A DNA stretch of 64,000 nucleotides from Dyella_A sp049445995 (GCF_049445995.1 NZ_JBMSDZ010000006.1:1-64000); one strand, 5' to 3'. Shown: positions 8,037-17,223, numbered from the stretch's first letter. Translations and numbers: made by a program. Notes: generated by a model from the sequence alone, not told the origin.

Positions 8037-10478
8037 ATGACGATCCTGCTCACGGAAATCTGGCGCGCCTGGCGCGCCAGCCTGCGCAAGCCCGGCTTCC
8101 TGCTGCTGGCCGGCGGGGTGCTGGCGCTGGGCATCGGCGCCAGCGTGGCGGTGTTCGCGCTGGTCCAGAACACCTTGTGGCGGCCGCTGCCGTTGCCGCA
8201 GGCGGACCGGCTGGTAGTGCTGGGGCCGCTCCACGACAACGGCCACGTGGCCAGCATCTCGCCGCACGAGTACCAGTTCCTCGGGCCGCCGAAGGGCCTG
8301 CAGGCGCTGGGGCTGGTGCACTTCGGTTCGAAGGTGAACATCGCCGGGACCGGCATGCCGGCGCAGGTTCCGGTGCTCTACTTCGACCGCGGCCTGCTGC
8401 CTGCTTTGCGCCTGCGACCGGTGCTCGGACGAAACTTCAGCGTGCAGGAGGACCGCCCGGACGGCCCGAAGGCGGTGCTCATCGGCTACGGCCTGTGGCA
8501 ACGCGCCTTCGGAGGCGACCGCGGCATCGTCGGCCGCAGCCTGCAGGTCGAGGGCGCCACCCACACCATTGTCGGCGTGCTGCCGACCGCCTTCAACGCG
8601 GTGCTGGGACCGGGCGACGTCATGTTGCCGAAGGCATTGCCGACGGTCAGCCGCGACTACAACCACGACGGCGACATCGTGATCGGCCGGCTGGCCGATG
8701 GCGCCGACGTGGCCACCGTGGCGGCGCAGGCCGATGCGAGCGAACGGACGATGTTCCGTGACATGGGCATGGGCGGCAACTGGAAACGCCCGCGCTTCGG
8801 CGCCGAGCCGCTGGCGGCGGCCTACCAGCAGGACGTGCGCCCGATGCTGATGCTGTTCATGGCCAGCGCGGCGCTGGTGCTGCTGATCGCGCTGGTCAAC
8901 CTGACCAACCTGATGCTGCTGCGCGCGTTGTCGCGCAACCACGACGCGGCAGTGCGCAGTGCGCTCGGTGCACCGCTGCTGCGATTGATGCTGCCGGCGC
9001 TGGGCGAAGGCCTCCTGATCAGTGGCTGTGGCGCCCTGCTCGGCATGGCGCTGGCCACCGCCGGGCTGGCGCTGCTGCAGGGGCGCATCCCCCCGGTGTG
9101 GCTCTGGGGCGGTCGCGTGCACATCGGCATCGCGGACTGGGGGCTGGCGCTTGGGGTGGGGCTGCTGGGCGCGCTGCTGGCCGCCGTGCTCGGCTTGTGG
9201 CGCAGCCGCACGGCGGCCTCGTTGGAGGAACTGCGCGAAGGCGGCCGCAGCGGCATCGGTGTGCGCAGCGGTCGTTTCAGCCGTGTGCTGGTGGTGGCGC
9301 AGGTGGCGCTGGCCGCGGTCCTGCTGTTTGCCGCGGGGGTGTTCATGCATGCGCTCTATGACGCGTCACGTGCGCAGCTTGGCTACGTCGCCGACAACGT
9401 GCTCACCTTCGAACTGGCCCCGGTCAGGGATCACTACCCGGATACCGCCGCCATGCTCGACCTCACGCGCCGGCTTGAGGATCGACTGGACGCGATACCG
9501 GGCGTGACCGACGTGGCGGTAACGACCAACCTGCCGACCAGCGACGACATGTACGGCCAGTTCAACAACGGCATGCGCACGTCGGGCGACGACCACTTCG
9601 AAGCCCAGTTGCACGGCGTCAGTGCCGGCTTTTTCCGGTTGTTCGCGATCCCGCTGCATGAAGGCCGGGATTTCACCAGGGGGGACATGCGCGCGGGCGA
9701 GCCGGTGGCCATCGTCAGTCAGGACCTGGCCGACGCGTACTACGACGGCCACGCGCTCGGGCAGGTGATCGGTGTGGAGCGGCCTAATGATCCGCCGGTG
9801 CACGCGCGCATCGTCGGCGTGGTCGGCAACACCTACCAGCGTGGCCCGCTGCATCCCGGACAGCCGGTGGTGTATCTGCCGCTGGCGCAGATGCCGGCGC
9901 CGCAGATGGCGATCCTCCGCCAGTTGGAGTCGCTGCGCTTCGCCCTGCGCGGCCACGGCAACCCGGCCGACTGGCGCGCGGGCGTACACGCGGCACTGGC
10001 CGAGGTCGCGCCGGAACAGCCGATCGCCAGGATGCGCACGATGCGCAGCATCGTCGAGCAGACCACCGCCAATGCCCGGCTCAACCTGTTGCTGATCGGC
10101 GTGTTCGCCACGCTGGCGCTGCTGCTGGCGGTGGCCGGAGTCTATGCGGTGATGGCCGTGGTAGTGGCCGCGCGCGAGCGTGAGTTCGGCGTGCGCCAGG
10201 CCCTGGGGGCGCCCCCGGGGCGACTGGCGCGGCTGGTACTGCGCAGCGGCCTGGGGCAGATCGCCATCGGCCTGCTGATCGGCGTCGCCGCCGCGTTGGC
10301 CCTGTCGCACGCGCTGTCCGCCCTGCTCATGACGCTGCTCAACCGGGGCGGCGGTTTTGACGTGGCCACGGTGGTCGGCGTCAGCACGGTGCTGGCCGCG
10401 GCGGGCCTGCTGGCCTGCCTGCTGCCGGCCTTGCGCGCGGCGCGGGTGGCGCCGATGCGCGCCTTGCGGGGGGAATGA
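8037..10478 (+). CDS. ADOP-type FtsX/MacB permease 2
   Basis: 813-aa paralogue of permease 1 with the same order of domains: N-terminal helix after ASLRKPGFLLLAGG, periplasmic MacB_PCD domain, three-helix FtsX cluster containing LVNLTNLMLLRALSRNHDAA, a second helix set starting VLVVAQVALAAVLL, a second periplasmic domain, and a C-terminal cluster ending APMRALRGE. The start ATG lies 6 bp after the previous stop, with a GGGG tract as ribosome site. Its TGA overlaps the next ATG (ATGA). The high similarity to permease 1, especially at both ends, indicates a tandem duplication that has since diverged in the periplasmic domains, the part expected to contact substrate or partner. Confidence 0.88.
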   Translation: MTILLTEIWRAWRASLRKPGFLLLAGGVLALGIGASVAVFALVQNTLWRPLPLPQADRLVVLGPLHDNGHVASISPHEYQFLGPPKGLQALGLVHFGSKVNIAGTGMPAQVPVLYFDRGLLPALRLRPVLGRNFSVQEDRPDGPKAVLIGYGLWQRAFGGDRGIVGRSLQVEGATHTIVGVLPTAFNAVLGPGDVMLPKALPTVSRDYNHDGDIVIGRLADGADVATVAAQADASERTMFRDMGMGGNWKRPRFGAEPLAAAYQQDVRPMLMLFMASAALVLLIALVNLTNLMLLRALSRNHDAAVRSALGAPLLRLMLPALGEGLLISGCGALLGMALATAGLALLQGRIPPVWLWGGRVHIGIADWGLALGVGLLGALLAAVLGLWRSRTAASLEELREGGRSGIGVRSGRFSRVLVVAQVALAAVLLFAAGVFMHALYDASRAQLGYVADNVLTFELAPVRDHYPDTAAMLDLTRRLEDRLDAIPGVTDVAVTTNLPTSDDMYGQFNNGMRTSGDDHFEAQLHGVSAGFFRLFAIPLHEGRDFTRGDMRAGEPVAIVSQDLADAYYDGHALGQVIGVERPNDPPVHARIVGVVGNTYQRGPLHPGQPVVYLPLAQMPAPQMAILRQLESLRFALRGHGNPADWRAGVHAALAEVAPEQPIARMRTMRSIVEQTTANARLNLLLIGVFATLALLLAVAGVYAVMAVVVAAREREFGVRQALGAPPGRLARLVLRSGLGQIAIGLLIGVAAALALSHALSALLMTLLNRGGGFDVATVVGVSTVLAAAGLLACLLPALRAARVAPMRALRGE

Positions 10479-12901
10479 CCATGCTCGTGCGCGAATGCTG
10501 GGAAGCACTGCGCCGCCTGCGGCGGCGGCCGGGCTATGCGCTGCTGTCGGTGGCGGTGCTGGGCGTGGGGCTGGGGGTGGTGCTGTTCCTGTTCAGCCTG
10601 ATCAACACGCTGATCGTCGAACCGCTGCCCGTGCCGCATCCCGCGCGCGTCATGGCCCTGGGCCGGCCTTCGCACAACGGTAACGGCATCGCCACGCTGG
10701 ACAGCGACCCGTACCTGGCCTTGCGCGGCCATCTGCGCAGCATCGACCTGATGGGCGCCTACGTGCCGATCGGCGTGGGAGTGGACATGGGCAGCGGCGC
10801 CACGTACCACGCGGGCAGCCGCATGACCGCTTCGATGATGCCGTTGCTGGGCATCGAGCCCTTGCTGGGGCGTACCCTCCTGCCCGCGGACGAGGCGGCC
10901 GGCGCGCCGGACGTGGCGCTGCTCGGCGAAACCCTGTGGCGGCACGCCTTCAAGGCCGATCCGCACATCCTCGGCCGCGCCGTGCGGGTGAACGGCGACT
11001 GGGTCACGGTGGTGGGCGTGGTGCCCGCGCAGGCGACCAGCATGCCGGTGACCGGCAACCAGGTCTGGCTGCCGTTGAAGCTGCAGCCGGGGCAGCACCG
11101 CGCCCTGTGGGGCGTGGCCCGTCTGGCGCCGGGAACGTCGCTGGCACAGGCACGGGCGGAACTGGATGCCTGGGATGCCCGCCTGCAGGCGGCGCTGCCG
11201 ACCGGGAAGCGCACGCGCGGCGTCACGATCAAGCCGTGGAAGTTCAGCTTCGTGCCCGAGGACATGCGCCGCTGGGTGTGGCTGATGTTCGGCGCGGCCA
11301 CGCTGGTGCTGCTGCTGGCGTGCGTCAACGTGGCCAACCTGCAACTGGTACAGACGCTGCGGCGGCAACACGAATTGGCGTTGCGCGGCGCGCTCGGCGG
11401 CGGCCGTGCGCGGCTGATGGTCGGCACGCTGGCGGAGAGCCTGCTGGTGAGCGTGGCGGCGCTGGCGGTGGCGCTGCCCATCGTGCACTGGGGCAACCGC
11501 TGGATCGTCTCGCTGTACTTCGCCAATGCGCCGGACAGCGCCGCTTTCCGGCATTTCGGCCTCGACGCCCGCGTGCTTGCCGCCGCGCTGGCCGCCGCCG
11601 TGCTCAGCACGACGCTGGCCGGATTGATCCCCGCATGGCGCGCCTCGCGCGCCGACCTGCAGGACGCGCTGCGCGACGGCGGCAAGGGCTCCGGCGGCGG
11701 CTTTGCCCGCATGGCCAGGGTCATGGTGGTGGCGGAGGTCGTGCTCACCGTGGTGTTGCTGGTGGGCGCAGGGACCTTCGTGCGCGCGGTGGACAGCGTG
11801 CTCTCGCAGCCGGTGGCGGGGGCCGCGCATGCCGCCGAGGTACTCACCGCGAGCGTGATGCTGCCGCCGGCCGGCTATGCCGACGACGCCAGGCGCATCC
11901 GCTTCTTCGACGGGGTGGTCGAGCGTTTGCGGCAGGACGCGGGCGCGGTCGACGCCACGGCGTCCGATACCGTGCCCGGCGCCGTGCTGGGCAGCCACGA
12001 GGATGTATCGCTGCCGGGCCAGCCGCAACCCGCGGACGGCTGGCCACGGGCGCAGATGGGCATCGTCGATGCGCATTTCCTCGATGTCTACGGCGTGCGC
12101 CTGCGCCAAGGCCGTTTCTTCGATGCGCGGGAGCAGGCGCACAGCGCGCCGGCGGCGGTGGTCGATGCCAAGATGGCGCAGGCGATGTGGCCGCACGGCG
12201 ATGCGCTGGGCCGCCGGCTGGTGCTGTGGCCGGGCCGCGCACAGGCCCGCACGCTGACCGTGGTCGGCGTGATCGAGCCGCTGCAGATGGACGGCTTGCT
12301 GGAAAAGCCGCTGCCGGGCATGTTGCTGCCGCTGGACCAGTCAGGCGGCCAGTCGCCGCTGCACGGCGTGGGGCTGGCGGTACGCACGCACGCCGACGCC
12401 GGTCGCTTCGAGCGCGCGCTCGCCGACGCGGTGCATGCGGTCGAGCCGCAGGCGGCGGTGTACGACGTGCGCAGCCAGGCCGTGGCGATGGCGCAAGGCC
12501 GCGTCGGACTCACCGTGCTCACCGGCGTGTTCGGTGCGCTGGGCCTGGTCGCCTTGCTGCTTGCGGGGGCAGGGCTGTACGGCGTGCTGGCGTTCTCAAT
12601 GGAGCAGCGGACGCGCGAGATCGGCATTCGCCGCGCGATCGGCGCGGGCCACGGCGCCATCGTGCGCACGGTGGCGCGGCAACTGGCGTGGCAGCTCGGC
12701 ATCGGGCTGGGCGTGGGCTTCGTGCTGGCGGTGCCGTGGTCGGGCGTGCTGGCCGATCCGGGCCTGCATACCCGCGCCCGCGACCCGGCCGTGTTCGTGC
12801 CGGTGCTGCTGGTGGTGCTCGGCGTGTCCGCACTCGCCGCGCTGGTGCCGTTGCTGCGCGCGCTTCGGGTCGATCCGGTGGTGGCGCTGCGCCATGAGTG
12901 A
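10475..12901 (+). CDS. ADOP-type FtsX/MacB permease 3 (divergent)
   Basis: 808-aa permease of the same double MacB_PCD/FtsX plan but clearly more diverged: N-terminus RECWEALRRLRRRPGYALLS, the LACVNVANLQLVQTLRRQHE membrane segment typical of ADOP permeases, the central VVAEVVLTVVLLVGAGTF helix, and C-terminal ending LRALRVDPVVALRHE. It begins at ATG 10475 inside the previous stop (ATGA); a second ATG follows at 10481. Three such permeases served by one ATPase implies either alternative hetero-oligomers or specialised complexes. The C-terminal LRxDPxxALR motif is the usual end of this family. Confidence 0.87.
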   Translation: MTMLVRECWEALRRLRRRPGYALLSVAVLGVGLGVVLFLFSLINTLIVEPLPVPHPARVMALGRPSHNGNGIATLDSDPYLALRGHLRSIDLMGAYVPIGVGVDMGSGATYHAGSRMTASMMPLLGIEPLLGRTLLPADEAAGAPDVALLGETLWRHAFKADPHILGRAVRVNGDWVTVVGVVPAQATSMPVTGNQVWLPLKLQPGQHRALWGVARLAPGTSLAQARAELDAWDARLQAALPTGKRTRGVTIKPWKFSFVPEDMRRWVWLMFGAATLVLLLACVNVANLQLVQTLRRQHELALRGALGGGRARLMVGTLAESLLVSVAALAVALPIVHWGNRWIVSLYFANAPDSAAFRHFGLDARVLAAALAAAVLSTTLAGLIPAWRASRADLQDALRDGGKGSGGGFARMARVMVVAEVVLTVVLLVGAGTFVRAVDSVLSQPVAGAAHAAEVLTASVMLPPAGYADDARRIRFFDGVVERLRQDAGAVDATASDTVPGAVLGSHEDVSLPGQPQPADGWPRAQMGIVDAHFLDVYGVRLRQGRFFDAREQAHSAPAAVVDAKMAQAMWPHGDALGRRLVLWPGRAQARTLTVVGVIEPLQMDGLLEKPLPGMLLPLDQSGGQSPLHGVGLAVRTHADAGRFERALADAVHAVEPQAAVYDVRSQAVAMAQGRVGLTVLTGVFGALGLVALLLAGAGLYGVLAFSMEQRTREIGIRRAIGAGHGAIVRTVARQLAWQLGIGLGVGFVLAVPWSGVLADPGLHTRARDPAVFVPVLLVVLGVSALAALVPLLRALRVDPVVALRHE

Positions 12902-12977
12902 GGCGGCATGGTGGGCAAAGCGCCGGCGGGCGGCTACGGTATGCCAACGCAATACCTTTTCATGTCTGGAGCGTGCG

Positions 12978-13250
12978 ATGGCAACTTCGGTCAAGATCGA
13001 CGAGGACCTCAAGAAACGCATCCAGCACCTGGCCGGGCTGCGCCGACGCTCGGCGCACTGGATCATGCGCGAGGCCATCCAGCAGTACGTCGAGCGCGAG
13101 GAAGCGCGCGAGAGTTTCCGGCAGGAGGCGCTGGCTTCGTGGCAGGCCTGTCGGGAAACCGGGCGGCATCTGACCGGCCAGGAAGCGCGTGCATGGCTGG
13201 ATACCTGGGGCACGGGTGACGAGAAGGAAGCGCCCGGGTGCCACGGGTAA
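12978..13250 (+). CDS. Ribbon-helix-helix antitoxin (CopG/ParD-like)
   Basis: 90-aa protein opening MATSVKIDEDLKKRIQHLAG, the beta strand plus helix pattern of ribbon-helix-helix regulators, followed by SAHWIMREAIQQYVEREEAR, matching antitoxins of ParE/RelE-type systems. A GGAG site 7 nt upstream supports ATG 12978. It would bind its own promoter and neutralise the partner toxin, whose GTG start (13238) lies inside this gene's end, an overlap typical of such pairs. The toxin is frameshifted, so this may now be an orphan antitoxin. The pair sits between the permeases and the two-component genes. Confidence 0.85.
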   Translation: MATSVKIDEDLKKRIQHLAGLRRRSAHWIMREAIQQYVEREEARESFRQEALASWQACRETGRHLTGQEARAWLDTWGTGDEKEAPGCHG

Positions 13251-13532
13251 TCGTCACGGCGGCAGCAGTGGTGGGACTGGAACGCTGTCGTTCCTTTCCT
13301 GGCAGGCAAGGCGCCGGAAGCATCGCGGCGCGCAGCACAGGCCATCGCGCAGCAGCTCCTGCTGCTGGAATCGACGCCGGGCATGGGACGGCCCTTGCCC
13401 GATCCGCCGGAACTGCGCGAAGGGGTGGTCGCGTTCGGCGACTCGGGCTACGTGGCTCTTTATCGCCACGTGCCGGAGGAGGATGCCGTGTACGTTCTGG
13501 CGTTCCGGCACCAGAAAGAAGCCGGATATTGA
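13238..13532 (+). pseudogene. ParE/RelE-family toxin, frameshifted
   Basis: From GTG 13238 the frame reads MPRVIVTAAAVVGLERCRS, the usual start of this toxin family. It then runs into unrelated sequence at about 13292, while the family's remainder (FLAGKAPEASRRAAQAI, then GMGRPLPDPPELREG, and YVLAFRHQKEAGY then stop) continues in the +1 frame to 13532. Removing one base in the stretch CGTTCCTTTCCTGG (about 13289-13302) restores a full ~97-aa protein. All later codons are intact, so the lesion looks recent, or it is a sequencing error. The catalytic role of the family (mRNA interferase or gyrase poison) is not determined here. Confidence 0.8.
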
Positions 13533-13569
13533 GGGGCGCAGGCCCAAGTGCACGATTGAGCGCCGAAAC

Positions 13570-14967
13570 ATGACTTCCGATGTGAAAGCGGCCGTCCTGA
13601 TCGCCGACGACCAGGCCGACGTGCGCGAGGCGCTGCGCCTGCTGCTGAAGGCCGAGGGCCTCGCCAGCATCGGTGTGGCCGACCCGGCGGCGGCGCTGGA
13701 GGCGGTGCGCAGGCGCGAGTTCGCCTGCGCGTTGATCGACTGCAACTATTCGCGCGACACCACCTCGGGCGAGGAAGGCCTGGAACTGCTCGAACAGTTG
13801 CGCCAGGCCGCCCCCGACCTGCCGGTGGTGGCGATGACGGCGTGGGGCAACGTGCCGCTCACGGTGGAGGCGATGCGCCGCGGCGCCGCCGACTTCATCG
13901 AGAAGCCGTGGGACAACGCGCGCCTGGTCAGCGTGCTGCGGGCGCAGATCGCGCTTGGCGAGGGCGCGCGGCGGCAGCGTCGGCTGGAGGCGGAGAACGC
14001 GCTGCTGCGCGAAGAGGGCGATGCCGAATTCATTGCCGAGTCGCCGGCGATGCGGCGGGTGCTGGCGCTGGTGGCGCGGGTCGCGCCCAGCGACGCCAAC
14101 GTGCTGGTGCTGGGCGAGAACGGCACCGGCAAGGGCGTGATCGCGCAGCGCATCCATGCGCTGTCGGCGCGGGCGGCGCAGCCGTTCGTGAAGGTCAACA
14201 TGGGCGGCATCGCCGAGACGGTGTTCGAGTCGGAGATGTTCGGTCACGTGCGTGGCGCGTTCACCGACGCCAAGAGTGAGCGCATCGGCCGCTTCGAGTT
14301 GGCCGACGGCGGCACGCTGTTCCTCGACGAGGTGGGCAACGTGCCGGCCTCGCAGCAGCCCAAGCTGCTGCGCGTGCTGGAGGACGGCGAGTTCGAGCGG
14401 CTGGGTTCCTCGCGCACCCAGCGCACCGACGTGCGGCTGATCTCGGCCACCAATGCCGACCTCGCCGCCGACGTGGCCGCCGGCCGGTTTCGCCGCGATC
14501 TGCTGTATCGCCTGAACACGCTGGAGATCGTGTTGCCGCCGCTGCGCGAGCGCAGCGACGACATCGTGCCGCTGGCGCGCGCGGCGCTGGCGCGCAGTGG
14601 GCAGCGCTACGGGCGTATCGGACTGCGGCTGGCGCCCTCGGCCGAACGCGCGCTGCTGGCCTACGCCTGGCCGGGCAACGTGCGTGAGCTCGGCCACCTG
14701 ATGGAGCGCGCCGCCTTGCTCGCCGAGCACGACGAGGTGGGCGCCGCGGCGCTGGCTTTTGGCCGCACCGAATCGGCCGATGGCGGCTTCGAGCAGATGA
14801 CGCTGGAGCAGGCCGAGGGCTGGCTGGTGCGCCGCGCGCTGGAGCGCTTCGACGGCAACCTGCAGCGTGCCGCCGAGGCGCTGGGCATCACCCGTCAGGC
14901 GCTGTATCGGCGGCTGGAGAAACACGGCCTGCGCGATCCGGCGGACGCCGACGATGGCGACGCCTGA
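13570..14967 (+). CDS. Sigma-54-dependent response regulator (NtrC family)
   Basis: 465-aa transcription activator. The receiver domain (about 8-125) has the acidic pair D13-D14, phospho-acceptor Asp57 (ALIDCNY), Thr in AMTAW and Lys in IEKPW. The AAA+ domain has Walker A GENGTGKG, the sigma-54 contact loop as GAFTDA rather than GAFTGA, and Walker B GGTLFLDEVGN. The C-terminal Fis-type helix-turn-helix is AAEALGITRQALYRRL. It overlaps the kinase gene by 14 bp, forming an operon with it. By position it probably controls the adjacent ADOP export operon, but no sigma-54 promoter (GG-N10-GC) was confidently located upstream of 3407. Confidence 0.92.
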   Translation: MTSDVKAAVLIADDQADVREALRLLLKAEGLASIGVADPAAALEAVRRREFACALIDCNYSRDTTSGEEGLELLEQLRQAAPDLPVVAMTAWGNVPLTVEAMRRGAADFIEKPWDNARLVSVLRAQIALGEGARRQRRLEAENALLREEGDAEFIAESPAMRRVLALVARVAPSDANVLVLGENGTGKGVIAQRIHALSARAAQPFVKVNMGGIAETVFESEMFGHVRGAFTDAKSERIGRFELADGGTLFLDEVGNVPASQQPKLLRVLEDGEFERLGSSRTQRTDVRLISATNADLAADVAAGRFRRDLLYRLNTLEIVLPPLRERSDDIVPLARAALARSGQRYGRIGLRLAPSAERALLAYAWPGNVRELGHLMERAALLAEHDEVGAAALAFGRTESADGGFEQMTLEQAEGWLVRRALERFDGNLQRAAEALGITRQALYRRLEKHGLRDPADADDGDA

Positions 14968-16330
14968 GCCATCGCCGACGCCACCGGCACGCCCGGCGTC
15001 GGCGCGGCTGCCGGCCTATGAGCGGTGCATTCTCGACGGCAGCGTCGTGATCGCCGCGCCGGGTCTGATCGTTGCTGCGGTCCTGCTCAGCGGCCATGCC
15101 GCCGTGCATGCGGTCGGGCTCTGGCTGGTGCTCGCCGCGCTGATCGCCACCGCGCTGCTGATCCGCTGGCAGTGCCGCCGCCTGGTCTACCCGCTGCGCA
15201 CCCTGTCGAGCCTGCTCGATGCGTTGCGCATGGGCGACTACAGCCTGCGCGGCACCGCCGGCGGCGCGCTGGACGACCTGGTCTACGACATCAACGCCCT
15301 GGCCGAACGGCTGCAGCAGGAGCGGCTGCAGTTCGAGGAATCCTCCTACCTGCTCGGCAAGACCCTGGCGGCGCTGGACAACGCCGTGCTGGTGTTCGAC
15401 CAGGACGCGCGCCTGCGTCTGCTCAACCCGGCGGCGCAGCGGCTGCTGCAGGCCGAGCGCCATCAGCTGTTCGGCCGTCTCGCGCAGGATCTCGGCCTGC
15501 AGTCGTTGCTGGATCTGCCCTCCGGCCAGCTGGTGAATCATCGCTTCAGCGGACGCAGCGGTCGCTTCGAGATTCGCCATGCGCCGCTGCGCACCGGCGG
15601 GCGCAGCGGCCGGCTGCTGGTGATCAACGACGTCGGCCGCGTGCTGCGTGAGGAAGAGCGCCAGGCCTGGCAACGCCTGCTGCGCGTGCTCGGCCACGAA
15701 GTGAACAACTCGCTGGCGCCGATCCAGTCGATGGCCGGCACCCTCGCCAGCCTGGCGCTGCGCGAGCCGCTGCCGGAGGACTGGCGTGAGGATTTCCGCG
15801 GCGGACTCGAGCTGATCGGCCACCGCGCCGGCGCGCTGTCGCGCTTTCTCGCCAGCTACAGCCGGCTCACCCGGCTGCCACCGCCGCAGCCGGCGGCGGT
15901 CGCCTTGCCGGCGCTTCTGGACAAGGTGGCGCGCCTGGAGGCGCGCTGGCCGGTGCAACTGGAGCCCGGTCCATCGGTGACGGTGAACGTGGACGCCGAT
16001 CAGCTGGAGCAGGCCTTGATCAACCTGGTGCGCAACGCCGTGGAAGCGAGCCTGCCGGTCGAAGGCGAGGTGCTGCTGCGCTGGCGCGAGGAACCGGACT
16101 GCGTGGTGATCGAGGTGCTCGACCAGGGCGAGGGGCCACCGGCCAGCGACAACCTGTTCGTGCCGTTTTTCACCACCAAGCCGGGCGGCTCGGGCATCGG
16201 CCTCGCGCTGGCGCGCCAGGTGGCGGAGGCTCACGAGGGCGGGGTCAGCCTGCTGGCCCGCACCGATACGCGCGGCGCCGTGGCGACGCTCTGGCTGCCC
16301 CGGCCGCCCAACCATCCGGAACCATCGTAG
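14954..16330 (+). CDS. NtrY-like sensor histidine kinase
   Basis: 458-aa membrane kinase, partner of the preceding regulator. Two transmembrane helices (about 31-49 and 55-71) with almost no periplasmic loop are followed by a HAMP-like segment (about 71-115), a PAS domain with LGKTLAALDNAVLVFD (about 134-230), the dimerisation helix with phospho-His248 (VLGHEVNNSLAPI) and an HATPase_c domain with N-box NLVRNAVEAS and G-box GGSGIGLALA. The minimal periplasmic part suggests a signal sensed in the membrane or cytoplasm, consistent with envelope-stress or antimicrobial sensing. The start at 14954 overlaps the regulator gene by 14 bp. Confidence 0.9.
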   Translation: MATPEPSPTPPARPASARLPAYERCILDGSVVIAAPGLIVAAVLLSGHAAVHAVGLWLVLAALIATALLIRWQCRRLVYPLRTLSSLLDALRMGDYSLRGTAGGALDDLVYDINALAERLQQERLQFEESSYLLGKTLAALDNAVLVFDQDARLRLLNPAAQRLLQAERHQLFGRLAQDLGLQSLLDLPSGQLVNHRFSGRSGRFEIRHAPLRTGGRSGRLLVINDVGRVLREEERQAWQRLLRVLGHEVNNSLAPIQSMAGTLASLALREPLPEDWREDFRGGLELIGHRAGALSRFLASYSRLTRLPPPQPAAVALPALLDKVARLEARWPVQLEPGPSVTVNVDADQLEQALINLVRNAVEASLPVEGEVLLRWREEPDCVVIEVLDQGEGPPASDNLFVPFFTTKPGGSGIGLALARQVAEAHEGGVSLLARTDTRGAVATLWLPRPPNHPEPS

Positions 16331-16403
16331 GAGCCCGCCAGCGGGCGAAGCTGTTGCTCTGGTGCCACATCAAAGCCCAAGAGCATCGCCCGCGAGCGGG
16401 CTC
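16327..16403. repeat. REP pair (GTAGGAGCCCGC variant)
   Basis: Inverted arms GTAGGAGCCCGCCAGCGGGC and the matching GCCCGCGAGCGGGCTC enclose a centre with a second, weaker pairing (GTTGCTCT/AAGAGCA). The kinase stop codon TAG (16328-16330) is formed by the first bases of this repeat, so the element supplies the stop. It belongs to the same GTAGGAGC superfamily as the repeats at 3145 and 23825 but with a different inner palindrome. Confidence 0.8.
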
Positions 16404-16507
16404 AGTTGCGGTCGCGATGGTGGACGGTGTCCCTTGCTGGCATGGGTGCATGGCGGCGCGATGCGCGCCCGGGTACGCTCTGGCTCCCACATCGCATGCC
16501 GCACCCC

Positions 16508-17131
16508 ATGACCGCTTCCGTCCCGCCCCGCCTGAACCCGCTCGCCCTCTTCATCTTCAGCTCGCGCTGGCTGCAGCTGCCGCTGTACCTGGGGTTGATC
16601 GTGGCGCAGTGCGTCTACGTGTTCCTGTTCGGCAAGGAGCTGTGGCACCTGATCCACGAGGCGTCGCACCTGGGCGAGCAGGAGATCATGTTGATCGTGC
16701 TCGGCCTGATCGACGTGGTGATGATCTCCAACCTGCTGATCATGGTGATCGTCGGCGGCTACGAGACCTTCGTCTCGCGGCTGGGGCTGGAGGACCACCC
16801 GGACCAGCCCGAATGGCTCAGCCACGTGAACGCCTCGGTGCTCAAGGTGAAGCTGGCGATGGCGATCATCGGCATCTCCTCGATCCACCTGCTGAAGACC
16901 TTCATCGCCGCCGGTGCGCTCGAAGGGCTGCCGTTCTGCTCGCCCGATGTGCTCGCCACGATGGCCGACGGCATGAATGCCGCCAGCACGCTGAAGTGCT
17001 CCACGCTGACCACGGTGGGCGTGATGTGGCAGACCATCATCCACGCGGTGTTCATCGTCTCGGCGATCGGCATCGCCTGGACCGACCGCATCATGCAGGC
17101 CGGCGTCGTCCGCGTGCGCGACGGCCACTGA
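16508..17131 (+). CDS. UPF0114/TIGR00645 (YqhA-like) inner-membrane protein
   Basis: 207-aa protein with four predicted membrane segments: WLQLPLYLGLIVAQCVYVFLF at about 18-38, an IMLIVLGLIDVVMISNLLIMVIVGG-type pair of helices at about 58-85, LAMAIIGISSIHLLKTFI, and TIIHAVFIVSAIGIAW. The FSSRWLQ motif and the GGYETFVSRLGLEDHPDQPEWL cytosolic loop are characteristic of this family. Function is unknown; the E. coli member is about 164 aa. ATG 16508 was chosen over 16496 because the family starts close to the first helix; neither has a strong ribosome site. It stands alone, bounded by a REP pair upstream and a hairpin terminator downstream. Confidence 0.88.
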   Translation: MTASVPPRLNPLALFIFSSRWLQLPLYLGLIVAQCVYVFLFGKELWHLIHEASHLGEQEIMLIVLGLIDVVMISNLLIMVIVGGYETFVSRLGLEDHPDQPEWLSHVNASVLKVKLAMAIIGISSIHLLKTFIAAGALEGLPFCSPDVLATMADGMNAASTLKCSTLTTVGVMWQTIIHAVFIVSAIGIAWTDRIMQAGVVRVRDGH

Positions 17132-17171
17132 CGCTTCTGACGCAAAGTGGGCATGCATGCGAGCCAACAAA

Positions 17172-17201
17172 AAGCCCGGGAGGCGCGAACCTCCTGGGCT
17201 T
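17172..17201. terminator. Bidirectional hairpin terminator between convergent genes
   Basis: A 12-bp stem AAGCCCGGGAGG pairs with CCTCCTGGGCTT around the loop CGCGAA, with A-rich sequence on the left and T-rich on the right. It lies between the UPF0114 gene (plus) and the E2 gene (minus), 22 bp from the E2 stop, so it can serve both. Confidence 0.85.
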
Positions 17202-17223
17202 CTCTACATCACGACCAGCGGAC

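Noticed and set aside
13238..13532. Programmed frameshifting in the toxin gene
   Set aside because: No slippery heptamer of the usual A/T type and no downstream structure evident; toxin families do not use it. A mutation or sequencing error is simpler.
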